Assembly: GCF_002091955.1 (NCBI RefSeq)
Contig: NZ_MKKY01000091.1
Coordinates: 67,001 to 131,000, forward strand
DNA from: Rhodococcus sp. 1168
GTDB taxonomy: Bacteria > Actinomycetota > Actinomycetes > Mycobacteriales > Mycobacteriaceae
Direction: 5' to 3'
Length of the DNA stretch: 64,000 nt
Position 1 is the first letter of the stretch. Each line of letters starts with the position of its first letter. The notes under the pieces were generated by a model. The model had not been told where the DNA came from. It worked only from the letters and a program-made list of their open reading frames with translations, and did not search any database. Below, piece after piece: positions 32,341-41,759 of this stretch. A program made the translations under genes and the position numbers.

Positions 32341-34566
32341 GTGGCATTAGCACTCGAAGAGGAACATCGGCACCTCGCCGACTCGGTGGCTGCGTTCTGC
32401 GTGCGCGCCGACGCCATCGCGCACGGCCGCGCGAACGCCGCCGGGTTTGCGGCCGGCGAGCGACCGGACACCTGGGATCAGTTGGTGCAGCAGCGCCTTC
32501 ATGCCATCCACTTGTCCGAACAGAGCGGCGGGGACGGGGCCGGTATCACCGAGTTGGCCGTCATCGTCGAGCAGCTGGGCAAAGCCCTGTATCCGGGGCC
32601 GTTCCTGCCGACCGTGATCACGAGCGCGATTCTTGCGCGCGCCTGCGGTCCCGCGGAGGACTCGGGAATTTCGGTTGGGTTGCTCGAAGAGTTTGCGGAC
32701 GGCGCGACCGGTGCGACCGCCTTCGGCTCTGGATTGACTGCTGAGCGCACCGCTGCCGGCTGGCTCGTGCACGGTGCGTCCGAGCCCATCCTGGGCCTGC
32801 CCGGTGCGACAATCGTGCTGGTCCGCGCGCTCGACTCCGACGGTTCGCCGGTGTGGTTCCGGCTGGTGTCGGGCGAGACTGCCAAAGTCACCGCCGAGGA
32901 AGGCGTCGACCTGACCCGTGCCATCGGGGTGCTCACACTCGTCGGGCACGAGGTTGCGCAAGCCGACGTGCTGGGTGACATCACTGACGCGGATGCGGAA
33001 TGGTTGCGTAACACCCTGTTCGCTGCAGAGGCGAGTGGTATCGCGTCCTGGACGCTCTCTACAGCCGTCGACTACGTGAAAACCCGTGAGCAGTTCGGCC
33101 GGGCCATCGGGACTTTCCAGGCCGTCCAGCACAAGTCCGCGATGATGCTGGTGCGGGCTGAGGTGGCGTGTGCTGCGGCTTGGGATGCCGCTCGTGCACA
33201 GGAGCATGGTGCCGACCAGCGGGCGCTCGTGTCCGCGCAGGCGGTGGTCGCCACGCTTGCGGCCGGCATCGACAACTCCCTCGAATGTGTGACGCTTTTG
33301 GGTGGGGTCGGCTTCACCTGGGAGCACGATGTGCACCTGTATTGGCGTCGCGCGATCAGCCTGGCCACGCTTGCCGGTTCCGATCAGATGTGGGCCAAGC
33401 GACTCGGCGAACTCGCGATCACCACGGCCCGGGACTTCTCCTTCATCGGTGCGCACACCTTGCCCGCCCTCCGGGCAGAGGTAGCGGCGGTGCTCGACCA
33501 GCTCGACGCGCTGCCCGACGACGCTGTGCGTAGCGAGGGCTGGGCTCCGGAGCGTGGTGGCAGTCGTCGCGCTCTACTCGCGGACGCGGGTCTGGTGGCG
33601 CCTCACTACCCGAAGCCGTTCGGTCTCGGCGCGGGCCCGGAACAGCAGGCCGTCATCGCGCAGGAATTCGCGGTGCGTGGGCTGAAGCAGCCGACAACCG
33701 TGATCGGTGAGTGGGTCCTGCCCACGATCCTCGAGTACGGCAGCGCTGAGCAGCAGCAGAGGTTCGTTCACTCGACGCTGCGTGGCGAGATCGTTTGGTG
33801 CCAGTTGTTTTCCGAGCCCGGCGCGGGCTCGGACCTTGCGGGGCTGTCCACCGCGGCCCGCAAAGTCGACGGCGGCTGGATTCTCTCGGGCCAGAAGGTA
33901 TGGAATTCGATGGCTCACGAGGCCGACTGGGGCGTGTGCCTGGCGCGGACGGATCCGGATGCGCCCAAGCACAAGGGTATTTCGTACTTCCTGGTCGACA
34001 TGCAAAGCACCGGTGTCGATGTGCGTCCGCTTCGGCAGGCTACCGGGTTCTCCGAGTTCAACGAGGTATTCCTCGACGAGGTTTTCGTGCCCGACGAGTG
34101 CCTGGTCTCCGAACCGGGCAAGGGTTGGCGCCTCGCGGTGACAACACTCTCGAACGAGCGACTGAGCATGGGCGGAGCCCTGGACCATGGCTCGAGCAAC
34201 CGCTTCCGCGATGTCTTGGCGAAGGGCGCGCACAGTTGCTCCCGTGAGGACGCCGTACGTGCCCTGGGTTACAGCACGAGCCGCGAGCTCGCGCTGTCTG
34301 CGCTCAATCTGCGCGGTGTGTTGGCTCGGCTTTCCGGTCAGAGTCCGGGGGCAGAGATCAGCGTCGCCAAGGTCTACAACGCGCTCGCCCAGCGCGAGGG
34401 TTCGCGGGACCTGCTGCGACTGCTGGGACCACAGGCTGCGGTCTTGGATCCGGACGCCGACCACGTGATCGACCACATCGGGCTTCCGGCAGTCCTATTC
34501 GGTGGCGGCACCGTGGAGATCCAGCTCAACGTGATCTCGCAGCGTGTTCTGGGGCTACCCCGCTGA
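32341..34566 (+). CDS. Two-domain fused acyl-CoA dehydrogenase (FadE34-like)
   Basis: This 741-residue protein contains two acyl-CoA dehydrogenase domains in one chain, about residues 1-370 and 375-741. The first ends with LLGGVGFTWEHDVHLYWRRA, and the second has WCQLFSEPGAGSDLAGL and FGGGTVEIQLNVISQRVLGL, all typical of the family. FadE34/CasC of the steroid and bile-acid side-chain pathways has the same fused architecture and similar length. The start is GTG at 32341, ten bases after the thiolase stop; a longer reading into the thiolase gene is unlikely. It probably introduces a 2,3 double bond into a branched acyl-CoA. Confidence 0.88.
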   Translation: MALALEEEHRHLADSVAAFCVRADAIAHGRANAAGFAAGERPDTWDQLVQQRLHAIHLSEQSGGDGAGITELAVIVEQLGKALYPGPFLPTVITSAILARACGPAEDSGISVGLLEEFADGATGATAFGSGLTAERTAAGWLVHGASEPILGLPGATIVLVRALDSDGSPVWFRLVSGETAKVTAEEGVDLTRAIGVLTLVGHEVAQADVLGDITDADAEWLRNTLFAAEASGIASWTLSTAVDYVKTREQFGRAIGTFQAVQHKSAMMLVRAEVACAAAWDAARAQEHGADQRALVSAQAVVATLAAGIDNSLECVTLLGGVGFTWEHDVHLYWRRAISLATLAGSDQMWAKRLGELAITTARDFSFIGAHTLPALRAEVAAVLDQLDALPDDAVRSEGWAPERGGSRRALLADAGLVAPHYPKPFGLGAGPEQQAVIAQEFAVRGLKQPTTVIGEWVLPTILEYGSAEQQQRFVHSTLRGEIVWCQLFSEPGAGSDLAGLSTAARKVDGGWILSGQKVWNSMAHEADWGVCLARTDPDAPKHKGISYFLVDMQSTGVDVRPLRQATGFSEFNEVFLDEVFVPDECLVSEPGKGWRLAVTTLSNERLSMGGALDHGSSNRFRDVLAKGAHSCSREDAVRALGYSTSRELALSALNLRGVLARLSGQSPGAEISVAKVYNALAQREGSRDLLRLLGPQAAVLDPDADHVIDHIGLPAVLFGGGTVEIQLNVISQRVLGLPR

Positions 34567-34632
34567 CTACTTCCTACTCCACAAAATTCTGAACGAACTC
34601 CGTAGAAGTTCCTGAACAGGAGATACCTACAC

Positions 34633-35847
34633 ATGTATCTGGACTTGTCCGACAACTCGAAGGCGCTGCGCGCAGAGTTGCGCGCGTACTTCGCGAACAT
34701 CATCAACGAAGAGGACCGCCGCGCCCTGGTCACCCAGACCGAAGGCGGACCCACCTTCGACCGCATCCTGCGCAGAATGGGTGCCGATGGCTGGCTCGGC
34801 CTCGGCTGGCCGGAAGAGTTCGGTGGACGCGGTGAGGACCCCGAGGCCCTCTACGTCTTCTACGACGAGGTCATTCGGGCAAATGCCCCGCTCTCGCTGG
34901 TCACCCTCAACACCGTCGGCCCCGCACTGATCAAGCACGGCACCCAGGCGCAGAAGGATTTCTTTCTGCGTCCGATCCTCGCCGGCGAGCTGATCTTCGC
35001 GATCGGCTACACCGAGCCGAACGCGGGCACCGATCTCGCTGCGCTCGAGACTCGCGCTCGGGTCGAGGGCGACGAGCTGGTCATCAACGGCAACAAAATC
35101 TTCACCAGCGCCGGCGTGTTCGCCGACTGGGTGTGGTTGGCCGTGCGCACCGACCCCGACGCACCCCGACACCAAGGCATCTCCGTGGTCCTCGTGCCCA
35201 CCAACTCGCCCGGATTCTCGGTCACCGAGATTCACACTGTCGGCGGCATCAGTACGTCAGCGACGTACTACGAGGACGTGCGGGTCCCGCTGGCCAATGT
35301 CGTCGGCGAGCTCAACCAGGGCTGGAAGCTGATCACCAACCAGCTCAACCACGAAAGGGTGGCCCTGGCTGCTCGCGGCGGCATCGCCAACGAGCTCTTC
35401 GCCGAGGTCCTCGATTGGGCCAAAGCCGAGCTGTGCGACGACGGCACCGTCTATGACCTGCCATGGGTCCGCGAGAAAATGGCCGAGATCTATGCCCTGC
35501 TCAGCGCTGCCGACCTGATGAACCTGCGCCTCGTCGCCGACGTCGCAGCCAACACCCTCGGCGGCGGTGACTCCGCGGCCGCGAAGGTCTTCGGTACCGA
35601 GGCCGTCGTCGCGGCCTACGGGATGCTGCAGGAGGTGCTCGGCGCCAAAGGACTGTTGCGCCCCGGCACTCCCGGCGCGGCCATCGATGGCCGCGTGGAG
35701 GCTCTGGGTCGTCGTGCGCAGAACAACACCTTCGGCGGTGGCACCAACGAGGTCATGCGCGAGATCGTCGCGGGCAAGACCCTCGGTATGACCATGTCTG
35801 CGCGTCGCCGCCCCGAAGCGGCCAAAACCACAATGGGAGCGAAGTAA
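34633..35847 (+). CDS. Acyl-CoA dehydrogenase
   Basis: This 404-residue flavoprotein is a full-length acyl-CoA dehydrogenase. It contains the FAD/substrate segment AIGYTEPNAGTDLAALETRA near residue 120 and ends with TFGGGTNEVMREIVAGKTLGM. It is two bases upstream of a second, shorter acyl-CoA dehydrogenase gene; such pairs (for example FadE28-FadE29) form alpha2-beta2 heterotetramers in steroid side-chain oxidation. An AGGAG site precedes the ATG by about 10 bases. Confidence 0.9.
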   Translation: MYLDLSDNSKALRAELRAYFANIINEEDRRALVTQTEGGPTFDRILRRMGADGWLGLGWPEEFGGRGEDPEALYVFYDEVIRANAPLSLVTLNTVGPALIKHGTQAQKDFFLRPILAGELIFAIGYTEPNAGTDLAALETRARVEGDELVINGNKIFTSAGVFADWVWLAVRTDPDAPRHQGISVVLVPTNSPGFSVTEIHTVGGISTSATYYEDVRVPLANVVGELNQGWKLITNQLNHERVALAARGGIANELFAEVLDWAKAELCDDGTVYDLPWVREKMAEIYALLSAADLMNLRLVADVAANTLGGGDSAAAKVFGTEAVVAAYGMLQEVLGAKGLLRPGTPGAAIDGRVEALGRRAQNNTFGGGTNEVMREIVAGKTLGMTMSARRRPEAAKTTMGAK

Positions 35848-35849
35848 AG

Positions 35850-36977
35850 ATGGAGTTCGAGTTCAACGAAGACCTTTCCGCCGTCCGCGGCCTGGCCGAG
35901 CAGATCTTCGCTGCCCGCTCGGATGTCGAACAGCTGCGCAAGATCGAGCAGTCCGGCGGCTTCGACGCCGACCTGTGGAAAACCCTCGCCGACGCGGACC
36001 TGATCGGCATCGCGGTCCCGGAATCGGCCGGCGGCGCGGGCTTGGGCATGCTGGGGCTCGTCGCTGTTCTCGAGCAACAGGGCCGCCGCGTCGCGCAGGT
36101 GCCGCTGTGGTCGGTGGTGGCTACCGGTGCCCTGCCGATCGCCGAGTTCGGCAGCACGCAACAGGCCCAGGCCTGGCTGCCCGGGTTGCTGGACGGTTCA
36201 CGCATCGTGACCGCCACCCTCGAGAACGGAAACGGCCGCCGCCTCCCCGTGCGCGCCGAGACCGACGGAGACGGTTGGCGCTTGCACGGCGAGGTTTCCT
36301 CGGTGCCTGCCGCCGAGGTGGCGGACGCGTTGCTGGTCCCTGCACGTCTGCCCGACGACAGTGTCATCGTCGTACTCGTGCGGACCGACGCTGACGGGCT
36401 GACTCGCACTGCGCTGTCGGTGACCAATTACGAGTGCACCTCGGCCGTGAGGTTCGACGGGGTGTCGGTCACGGCCGCCGATGTGCTGCCTGGCGACGGC
36501 GCCCAGATCCTGGCCTGGACGCTGCGTCGCGCGCGGGTCGCGCTGGCCGCGCTCGCCACCGGGGTGTGCTCGGAGGCGCTGGCGATGACCGCTGCGTACA
36601 CCTCCGAGCGCGTGCAGTTCGGCCGCCCGCTGTCGACCAACCAGGCTGTCGCGGTGCGGGCCGCTGATACTCACCTGGACACCGAGTCCATCCGCCTCAC
36701 TTCGCAGCGCGCCGCGTGGCTGATGGATATCGGCAAGGAAGACCAGGCGGAGGCTGCCGCACTCGTCGCGAAGTTCTGGGCGTCCCGCGGCGGGTTGCGT
36801 GCGGTCCACGCCACCCAGCACTTGCACGGCGGCATGGGCGCGGATGTCGACTATCCGATCCACCGCTACTTCCTGTGGGGTCGGCAGATCGCGTTCACGC
36901 TGGGCAGCGCCGGTTCGATCGGTGCCGAGCTGGGCGATGTGCTCGAGAGGGGCGCATCGATCGGATCGCCCGAGTGA
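35850..36977 (+). CDS. Acyl-CoA dehydrogenase, probable partner subunit
   Basis: This 375-residue acyl-CoA dehydrogenase has the segment RVQFGRPLSTNQAVAVRAAD near residue 250 and the C-terminal HATQHLHGGMGADVDYPIHR motif. The start is two bases after the stop of the preceding dehydrogenase, so they are co-translated and likely form a heteromer. It is shorter and more divergent than its neighbour, as is usual for the second subunit of such pairs. Which subunit bears the catalytic base cannot be settled here. Confidence 0.88.
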   Translation: MEFEFNEDLSAVRGLAEQIFAARSDVEQLRKIEQSGGFDADLWKTLADADLIGIAVPESAGGAGLGMLGLVAVLEQQGRRVAQVPLWSVVATGALPIAEFGSTQQAQAWLPGLLDGSRIVTATLENGNGRRLPVRAETDGDGWRLHGEVSSVPAAEVADALLVPARLPDDSVIVVLVRTDADGLTRTALSVTNYECTSAVRFDGVSVTAADVLPGDGAQILAWTLRRARVALAALATGVCSEALAMTAAYTSERVQFGRPLSTNQAVAVRAADTHLDTESIRLTSQRAAWLMDIGKEDQAEAAALVAKFWASRGGLRAVHATQHLHGGMGADVDYPIHRYFLWGRQIAFTLGSAGSIGAELGDVLERGASIGSPE

Positions 36978-37223
36978 GCAGGGATGAGAACCTCGCGGCC
37001 TGCGTGCTGCGCGCACCACGATGTCTCCCCCGGCCGGGGACTTCCTGTTGGTCGCGCCGGCGGGACGACAAGGTGTTGTTCCGGCCCGCACCGTGGCCGA
37101 CTGCGGTCTTCGATTCGTCGCGCACGACCACTATGACGAGTATCCGGCCTATCGCGATGTGGCGCAGCGCCCCCGTCACAGCTTCCAGAAGGATAGATTC
37201 CCCCGAGAGACAGGTGTGCACTC
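36978..37223. other. 246-bp gap between acyl-CoA dehydrogenase and SDR genes
   Basis: This is the longest spacer inside the central run of plus-strand genes. An open frame at 37021-37260 could encode 79 residues but overlaps the SDR start, has no ribosome-binding site and resembles nothing I know. It may be a remnant of a lost gene; I see no hairpin or operator in it. Confidence 0.4.
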
Positions 37224-38150
37224 GTGCCAACTCAGGATCACAAACCCGGCCTTGCACTGATCAGCGGTGCCAGCCGGGGTATCGGGCGAGCGATCGCGCG
37301 GCGCTTCGCCGCCGAGGGCGTCGCCGTGGCCGCCGTCTCCCGCACCATGCGCGCCGATGACGGTGCGCTGCAGGGCTCACTCGAAGAGACGGTGGAGCTG
37401 ATCACCGCCGACGGCGGCAACGCGGCGGCATTCGCCGTCGACCTCGGAAACCCCGAGCTGGACCGCGCCGCCCTGATCGCGGAGATCGAGGAAAGATTCG
37501 GCCGTCGGGTGGACGCCCTGGTCAACAATGTCGCCGCTGCCCGCCGCTACGACACGCTGTTCGCCGACATGTCCCGCGAGTGGTTCCAGGACTCCGTCGA
37601 GACCAACCTGTGGAACACCTGGGACCTCATGAAGGCCGTGATCCCCGGCATGCGCGAGAGCGGCGCCGGCTGGATTGTCAACATCTCCTCGCGCCAGGCC
37701 GGCCCCCGCGTCGGGCCGCCGTTCGCCTTCCATCCGCTGGCCGGCTCCGTGCTCTACGGCGGCACCAAGGCCATGCTGGATCGCATCAGTACCGGCTCTG
37801 CCATGGAGCTCTACGACGACAGCATTGCGGTGAGCTCGCTCGCACCCAACCGCGGCGTCGCTACCGAACATGCGGCCGGTGCGGTGCCCGGCTGGCCGTC
37901 GGAGCCCGAGGACACAATGGCCGAGGCTGCGCTGTTGCTCGCCAGCTCGAACCTGGACCAGGTCACCGGCCGCGTCGCCTACAGCCTCCCGCTGCTAAAG
38001 GAATTCGGCCGACCGGTCCGGGCGCTCGACGGGACCGGCCTGCTCGAGGGATGGCAGCCGTCGGACCTCGATGAGGAGACATTTTTGCTGCCGTACCTGA
38101 ACTTCGATCCCCCGGGCTCGGTTCCGGAGACTCTGCAGAATCAAGCCTAG
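37224..38150 (+). CDS. SDR-family oxidoreductase
   Basis: This 308-residue short-chain dehydrogenase is a paralogue of the one at 30298-31188, with SGASRGIGRAIARRF, the GALQGSLEETVELI insert, NNVAA, NISSRQ and YGGTK motifs in order. The start is GTG at 37224; the ribosome-binding site is weak. It has an extended C-terminal part of about 50 residues beyond the usual SDR end, also seen in its paralogue. The substrate is not known. Confidence 0.84.
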   Translation: MPTQDHKPGLALISGASRGIGRAIARRFAAEGVAVAAVSRTMRADDGALQGSLEETVELITADGGNAAAFAVDLGNPELDRAALIAEIEERFGRRVDALVNNVAAARRYDTLFADMSREWFQDSVETNLWNTWDLMKAVIPGMRESGAGWIVNISSRQAGPRVGPPFAFHPLAGSVLYGGTKAMLDRISTGSAMELYDDSIAVSSLAPNRGVATEHAAGAVPGWPSEPEDTMAEAALLLASSNLDQVTGRVAYSLPLLKEFGRPVRALDGTGLLEGWQPSDLDEETFLLPYLNFDPPGSVPETLQNQA

Positions 38151-38158
38151 GCCAGGAC

Positions 38159-38200
38159 CACGGTTACACCACCTACCCGCTCCGGCCCCCGATAACCGTG
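38159..38200. promoter_or_regulatory. Inverted repeat upstream of the CoA ligase gene
   Basis: CACGGTTA at 38159-38166 is the exact reverse complement of TAACCGTG at 38193-38200, with 26 bases between; a further AACCGTAA follows at 38212. The repeat lies in the 82-bp gap before the CoA ligase and may be a hairpin or a regulator site different from the KstR2-type palindrome. It is weak evidence. Confidence 0.35.
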
Positions 38201-38232
38201 ACGGGCACCACAACCGTAAAGGAGAGTGCACG

Positions 38233-39924
38233 TTGGACACATTCGCTGAGATCGTCAGATCTCGCGCAGAGGATGACAAGATCGGACTCCGATTCGAGGA
38301 CCGGTCCTGGACCTGGCGCGAGGTCGTCCAGGAAGGCGCCGACCGCGCAGCAGCCCTCGTGGGTCTCGTCTCGCCCGCCCCGGCTGACCGCCAAATCCAC
38401 ATCGGCGTGCTCCTGGAGAACGTGCCGGACTTCGTCTTCTGGCTCACCGCGGGGCCGCTCGCCGGCGCGGCCGTCGTCGGCATCAACGCCAGCCGCAGCG
38501 GGCCCGAACTTGCCCATGACATCAAGCATGCGGATGTCGACGTCATCATCACCGAGGACAAGCTCGCGCACCTGGTCCAGGGCTCGGACCACGGCATCGC
38601 GCCGGAGCGCATCCTCAACGTGGACCAGCCGTCCTACCTGCAGACACTGGCCCCGTACCGAGGCGCAGGCCTGCCCGAATCCATCACGACGGCGGATCAG
38701 CTGGCACTGCTCCTGTTCAGTTCAGGCTCGACCGGCGCACCCAAAGCTGTCATCGTCGGACAGGGCAGACTGGGCCGGCTGGCCGAAGTACTCGTCGACC
38801 GGGTGTCGATGCGCAGGGATTCGGTCACCTACTTGTGCATGCCGCTTTTCCACGGCAACGCCGTGATGATGAACCTCGCCGTCGCCATGCGAGTCGGCGC
38901 GACGGTGGGCATGACCAGAAAGTTCTCCGCCAGCAGGTTCGCCGACGATATCCACCGCTTCGGGGCGACCTACGTCAACTACGTCGGTCGGGCACTGTCC
39001 TATGTCCTCAGCCAACCGGAGAATCCCCGCGACCGGACGGGCACCCTCGAGCTTGCCTTCGGCACCGAGGCCTCGGAAGCTGATGTCGCACGCTTCACCG
39101 AGCGGTTCGGTTGCGAGGTCATGGAGGGCTACGGTCTCAGCGAAGGAGTGTTCCGCCTTGGTCGCACCCCCGATTCCCCGGCCTACTCTTTGGGTACCCC
39201 TCAAGGCGACCTCGACATCCGGGTGCTCGATGAGCAGACCGGGGAGGAGTGCCCGCGAGCGGAGTTCGACACGAGCGGCCGGCTCACCAATCCCGGGGCG
39301 GTAGGCCAGATGGTCGCCGTTGGCCTTGCTCATACGTTCGAGGGCTATTACAAAAACCCCGAGGCAATGAGCGACCGCGTCCGAGGCGAGGATTTCTGGT
39401 CCGGCGACCTGGGCTACCGAGACGCGGCGGGGTACTTCTACTTCGCCGGACGGTCCTCGGATTGGCTACGGGTCGATAGCGAGAACTTCTCCGCAGCACC
39501 AGTGGAGCGAGTTCTCCAGCGCGTCCCCGGCGTTGCTGCGGCACCCGTATTCGCGGTGCCCGACCCCAGCACGGGCGATCAAGTGATGTGCGCAGTGGAG
39601 ATGGCCGCGGGCGAGCATTTCGATGCCGCGGACTTCGGAGCGTTTCTCGCTGAGCAGCCGGAGATGGGTGCCAAGTGGTGGCCCACCTATGTGCGGGTGA
39701 TCGACCAGATCCCGTTGACCGGCAGCGGCAAGGTCAACAAGGCACCGCTTCGTAGTGCCGCGTGGAACACCCCCGACCCCGTCTATATCCGGGTCGGCAA
39801 GACCAGCTCCTACGGCAAACTCGATGACGTTCAGCGGGCAGCGATCGAGGCCGATTTCCTCAGCCACGGCCGCGCCGGACTCTTGCCTGCCCACCTACCC
39901 GAAGCCGCACCAGCAACGAACTGA
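38233..39924 (+). CDS. AMP-dependent acyl-CoA ligase (FadD17-like)
   Basis: This 563-residue adenylate-forming enzyme activates a carboxylic acid as its CoA ester. The P-loop LLFSSGSTGAPKAV lies near residue 160, the motif MEGYGLSEGVFRLG near 297, SGDLGYRDAAGYFYFAGRSSDWL near 393 and the C-terminal catalytic lysine in GSGKVNKAPL near 500. The segment VGINASRSGPELAHDIKHAD resembles FadD17, which acts on shortened steroid side chains, from memory. The start is TTG at 38233, preceded by AAAGGAGAG at a good distance. It probably supplies the entry substrate for the dehydrogenases encoded in the island. Confidence 0.88.
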   Translation: MDTFAEIVRSRAEDDKIGLRFEDRSWTWREVVQEGADRAAALVGLVSPAPADRQIHIGVLLENVPDFVFWLTAGPLAGAAVVGINASRSGPELAHDIKHADVDVIITEDKLAHLVQGSDHGIAPERILNVDQPSYLQTLAPYRGAGLPESITTADQLALLLFSSGSTGAPKAVIVGQGRLGRLAEVLVDRVSMRRDSVTYLCMPLFHGNAVMMNLAVAMRVGATVGMTRKFSASRFADDIHRFGATYVNYVGRALSYVLSQPENPRDRTGTLELAFGTEASEADVARFTERFGCEVMEGYGLSEGVFRLGRTPDSPAYSLGTPQGDLDIRVLDEQTGEECPRAEFDTSGRLTNPGAVGQMVAVGLAHTFEGYYKNPEAMSDRVRGEDFWSGDLGYRDAAGYFYFAGRSSDWLRVDSENFSAAPVERVLQRVPGVAAAPVFAVPDPSTGDQVMCAVEMAAGEHFDAADFGAFLAEQPEMGAKWWPTYVRVIDQIPLTGSGKVNKAPLRSAAWNTPDPVYIRVGKTSSYGKLDDVQRAAIEADFLSHGRAGLLPAHLPEAAPATN

Positions 39925-40038
39925 CACAGTCCTGGTTCAGAGGGTTCATTGTCGGACCACTCCGGCCTCGACAAGCGAACCCGACAAACAGCACTGGGCG
40001 CCCAGTGGCCTCGAATCGTTGAAAATCCAAGGAGACTG

Positions 40039-40953
40039 ATGAAGGTTCTAATTATCGGTGGTACCGGCATGATCGGCACCGCCACCGCCACACACCTGCG
40101 CGAGCAGGGCGACGACGTGACAGTGGCCGCCCGCACTGAGCCGGCGCCGGGCACGGTCGCCAACGAGTTCCCCGTCCTGCTCGGCGACTACAGCGAGGGA
40201 GGCTTCAACACCTCGGACCTGGCCCCGTTCGAGGGAATCGTCTTCGCCGCGGGCAACGACATCCGGCACATCCCCGCCGACGCCGACCGGGCCGAGTTCT
40301 GGGAGAAGATGCAGATCGGTGGCGTGCCGCGGTTCGCCGCGCTGGCCAAGGAGGCGGGCGTCCCGAACTTCGTCCAAATCGGAAGCTACTACCACCAGGT
40401 CCTGCCGAAGCTAGTCGAGACCGACGACTACGTCCGCGCCCGCGCGCTGGCCGATGAGCGCGCTCGAGCCCTCGGCGACGACCAGTTCACCGTCTCCACC
40501 CTCAACGCGCCCAACATCCTCGGCGTCACCCCAGGCCCCTCGATGGCCCGCATCGGCCGATTCCTCGACTGGGCTGACGGCAACAAGCCCGAGATCCCGA
40601 ACTTCACCCCCTCGGGCGGCACCAACTACATGTCGGTGCGCTCGCTCGCCGAGGCGGTCGGGGGTGCGCTGCGCAACGCCGAGACCGGCACCGCGTACTT
40701 GTTGGGCGACGCGAACCTCGCCTTCCGCGAGTACTTTCAGATGATTTTCGACGCAGCGGGCAGCACCATCACGCTCGTCGCGCGCGACGAGAAGCACCCA
40801 ATGCTGCCCGACGCGTTCATCGTGCAGGGCCGCGGCAACGTCATCTCCTACCAGACCGACCCCGCGCAGACGGCCGCGCTCGGCTACACCCAGGGCGACG
40901 CGCCCCGCGCGATCGCAGAAATGGTCGCCCAGACCCGCGCCGGCCTGGCATGA
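40039..40953 (+). CDS. NAD-dependent epimerase/dehydratase-like (atypical SDR) protein
   Basis: This 304-residue protein has an N-terminal Rossmann motif, MKVLIIGGTGMIGTATATHL, typical of NAD(P)-binding extended or atypical SDRs, and a QIGSYYHQVLPK segment near residue 115 in place of the usual YxxxK arrangement. ATG 40039 follows AAGGAG. It overlaps the next SDR gene by four bases. The activity could be epimerase, reductase or dehydratase; nothing fixes it. Confidence 0.8.
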   Translation: MKVLIIGGTGMIGTATATHLREQGDDVTVAARTEPAPGTVANEFPVLLGDYSEGGFNTSDLAPFEGIVFAAGNDIRHIPADADRAEFWEKMQIGGVPRFAALAKEAGVPNFVQIGSYYHQVLPKLVETDDYVRARALADERARALGDDQFTVSTLNAPNILGVTPGPSMARIGRFLDWADGNKPEIPNFTPSGGTNYMSVRSLAEAVGGALRNAETGTAYLLGDANLAFREYFQMIFDAAGSTITLVARDEKHPMLPDAFIVQGRGNVISYQTDPAQTAALGYTQGDAPRAIAEMVAQTRAGLA

Positions 40954-41759
40954 CCGATACCGACGCGCTGCTCGGGCCGCTACTCATCGGCAAGTCGGCC
41001 ATCGTCACCGGCGGGGCACAAGGAATCGGGGCTGCAATCAGCCGGCTGTTCGCCGCGCACGGGGCTGCGGTGGTGGTCGTCGACAACGATGTGGCGGCCG
41101 CCGCATTGGCCCGCGAGGTGCCGGCCATCACGGCCGTCATCGCAGACGCCACCGACCCGGCCGTGGCGCTCGATCTCGCTGCGCATCAGCCGGACATCCT
41201 GGTCAACAACGTCGGCCACTTCCTGCGGCCCCCGACCACCTTCGTCGAGGCCGACCCCAGCGAGTGGGTCCAGCTCGGCGAGATCAATCTCGGCCACGCC
41301 ATGCGCGCTACGCACGCGGTGCTGCCGGGCATGATCGAGCGTGAACGAGGTGGGTCCATCATCAACCTGACCACAGTCGAAGCCCACCGCGGCATCCCCG
41401 GCCACACCGTGTACGCCACCTACAAGGCAGCGCTGCGGCACTTCACCCGCAGCCTCGCGTTGGAGGTAGGCCCTCATGGCATCCGGGTCAACAACATTGC
41501 ACCCGACCTGATCGAAACCCCGCAGGTGCCCTACACGAGTTTGGTCGCCGAAGAGGATCGGCACCGCTGGCCCCGGTGGGCCCCTCTGGGCGGCCCGGGT
41601 ACCCCGCACGATGTAGCGGGGCCGGCGCTGTTTCTGGCCTCGGAGATGTCCCGGTACGTCACCGGCACCACCCTGCACGTCGACGGAGGCAGCGATGCCG
41701 CTGGTGGCTGGTTCGCGCGGCCGAACGGGACATGGACCAATCGACCCCTAAATCCCTGA
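40950..41759 (+). CDS. SDR-family oxidoreductase
   Basis: This 269-residue classical SDR has VTGGAQGIGAAISRLF, NNVGH, YATYK and a TGTTLHVDGGSDA C-terminal motif. The usual catalytic serine position appears as Thr in NLTTVEAHRG, which is tolerated in some family members. The stop codon TGA (41757-41759) lies inside a 5 x 8-bp tandem repeat. It is convergent with the minus-strand SDR at 41531-42610, whose reading frame runs into it. The likely role is oxidation of a hydroxyl in the pathway. Confidence 0.84.
   Translation: MTDTDALLGPLLIGKSAIVTGGAQGIGAAISRLFAAHGAAVVVVDNDVAAAALAREVPAITAVIADATDPAVALDLAAHQPDILVNNVGHFLRPPTTFVEADPSEWVQLGEINLGHAMRATHAVLPGMIERERGGSIINLTTVEAHRGIPGHTVYATYKAALRHFTRSLALEVGPHGIRVNNIAPDLIETPQVPYTSLVAEEDRHRWPRWAPLGGPGTPHDVAGPALFLASEMSRYVTGTTLHVDGGSDAAGGWFARPNGTWTNRPLNP

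Noticed and set aside
32347-34476. Long open frames antisense to the fused acyl-CoA dehydrogenase (32347-33456 and 33574-34476).
   Set aside because: Codon bias of the real gene leaves the opposite strand open; no ribosome-binding site or domain supports them.
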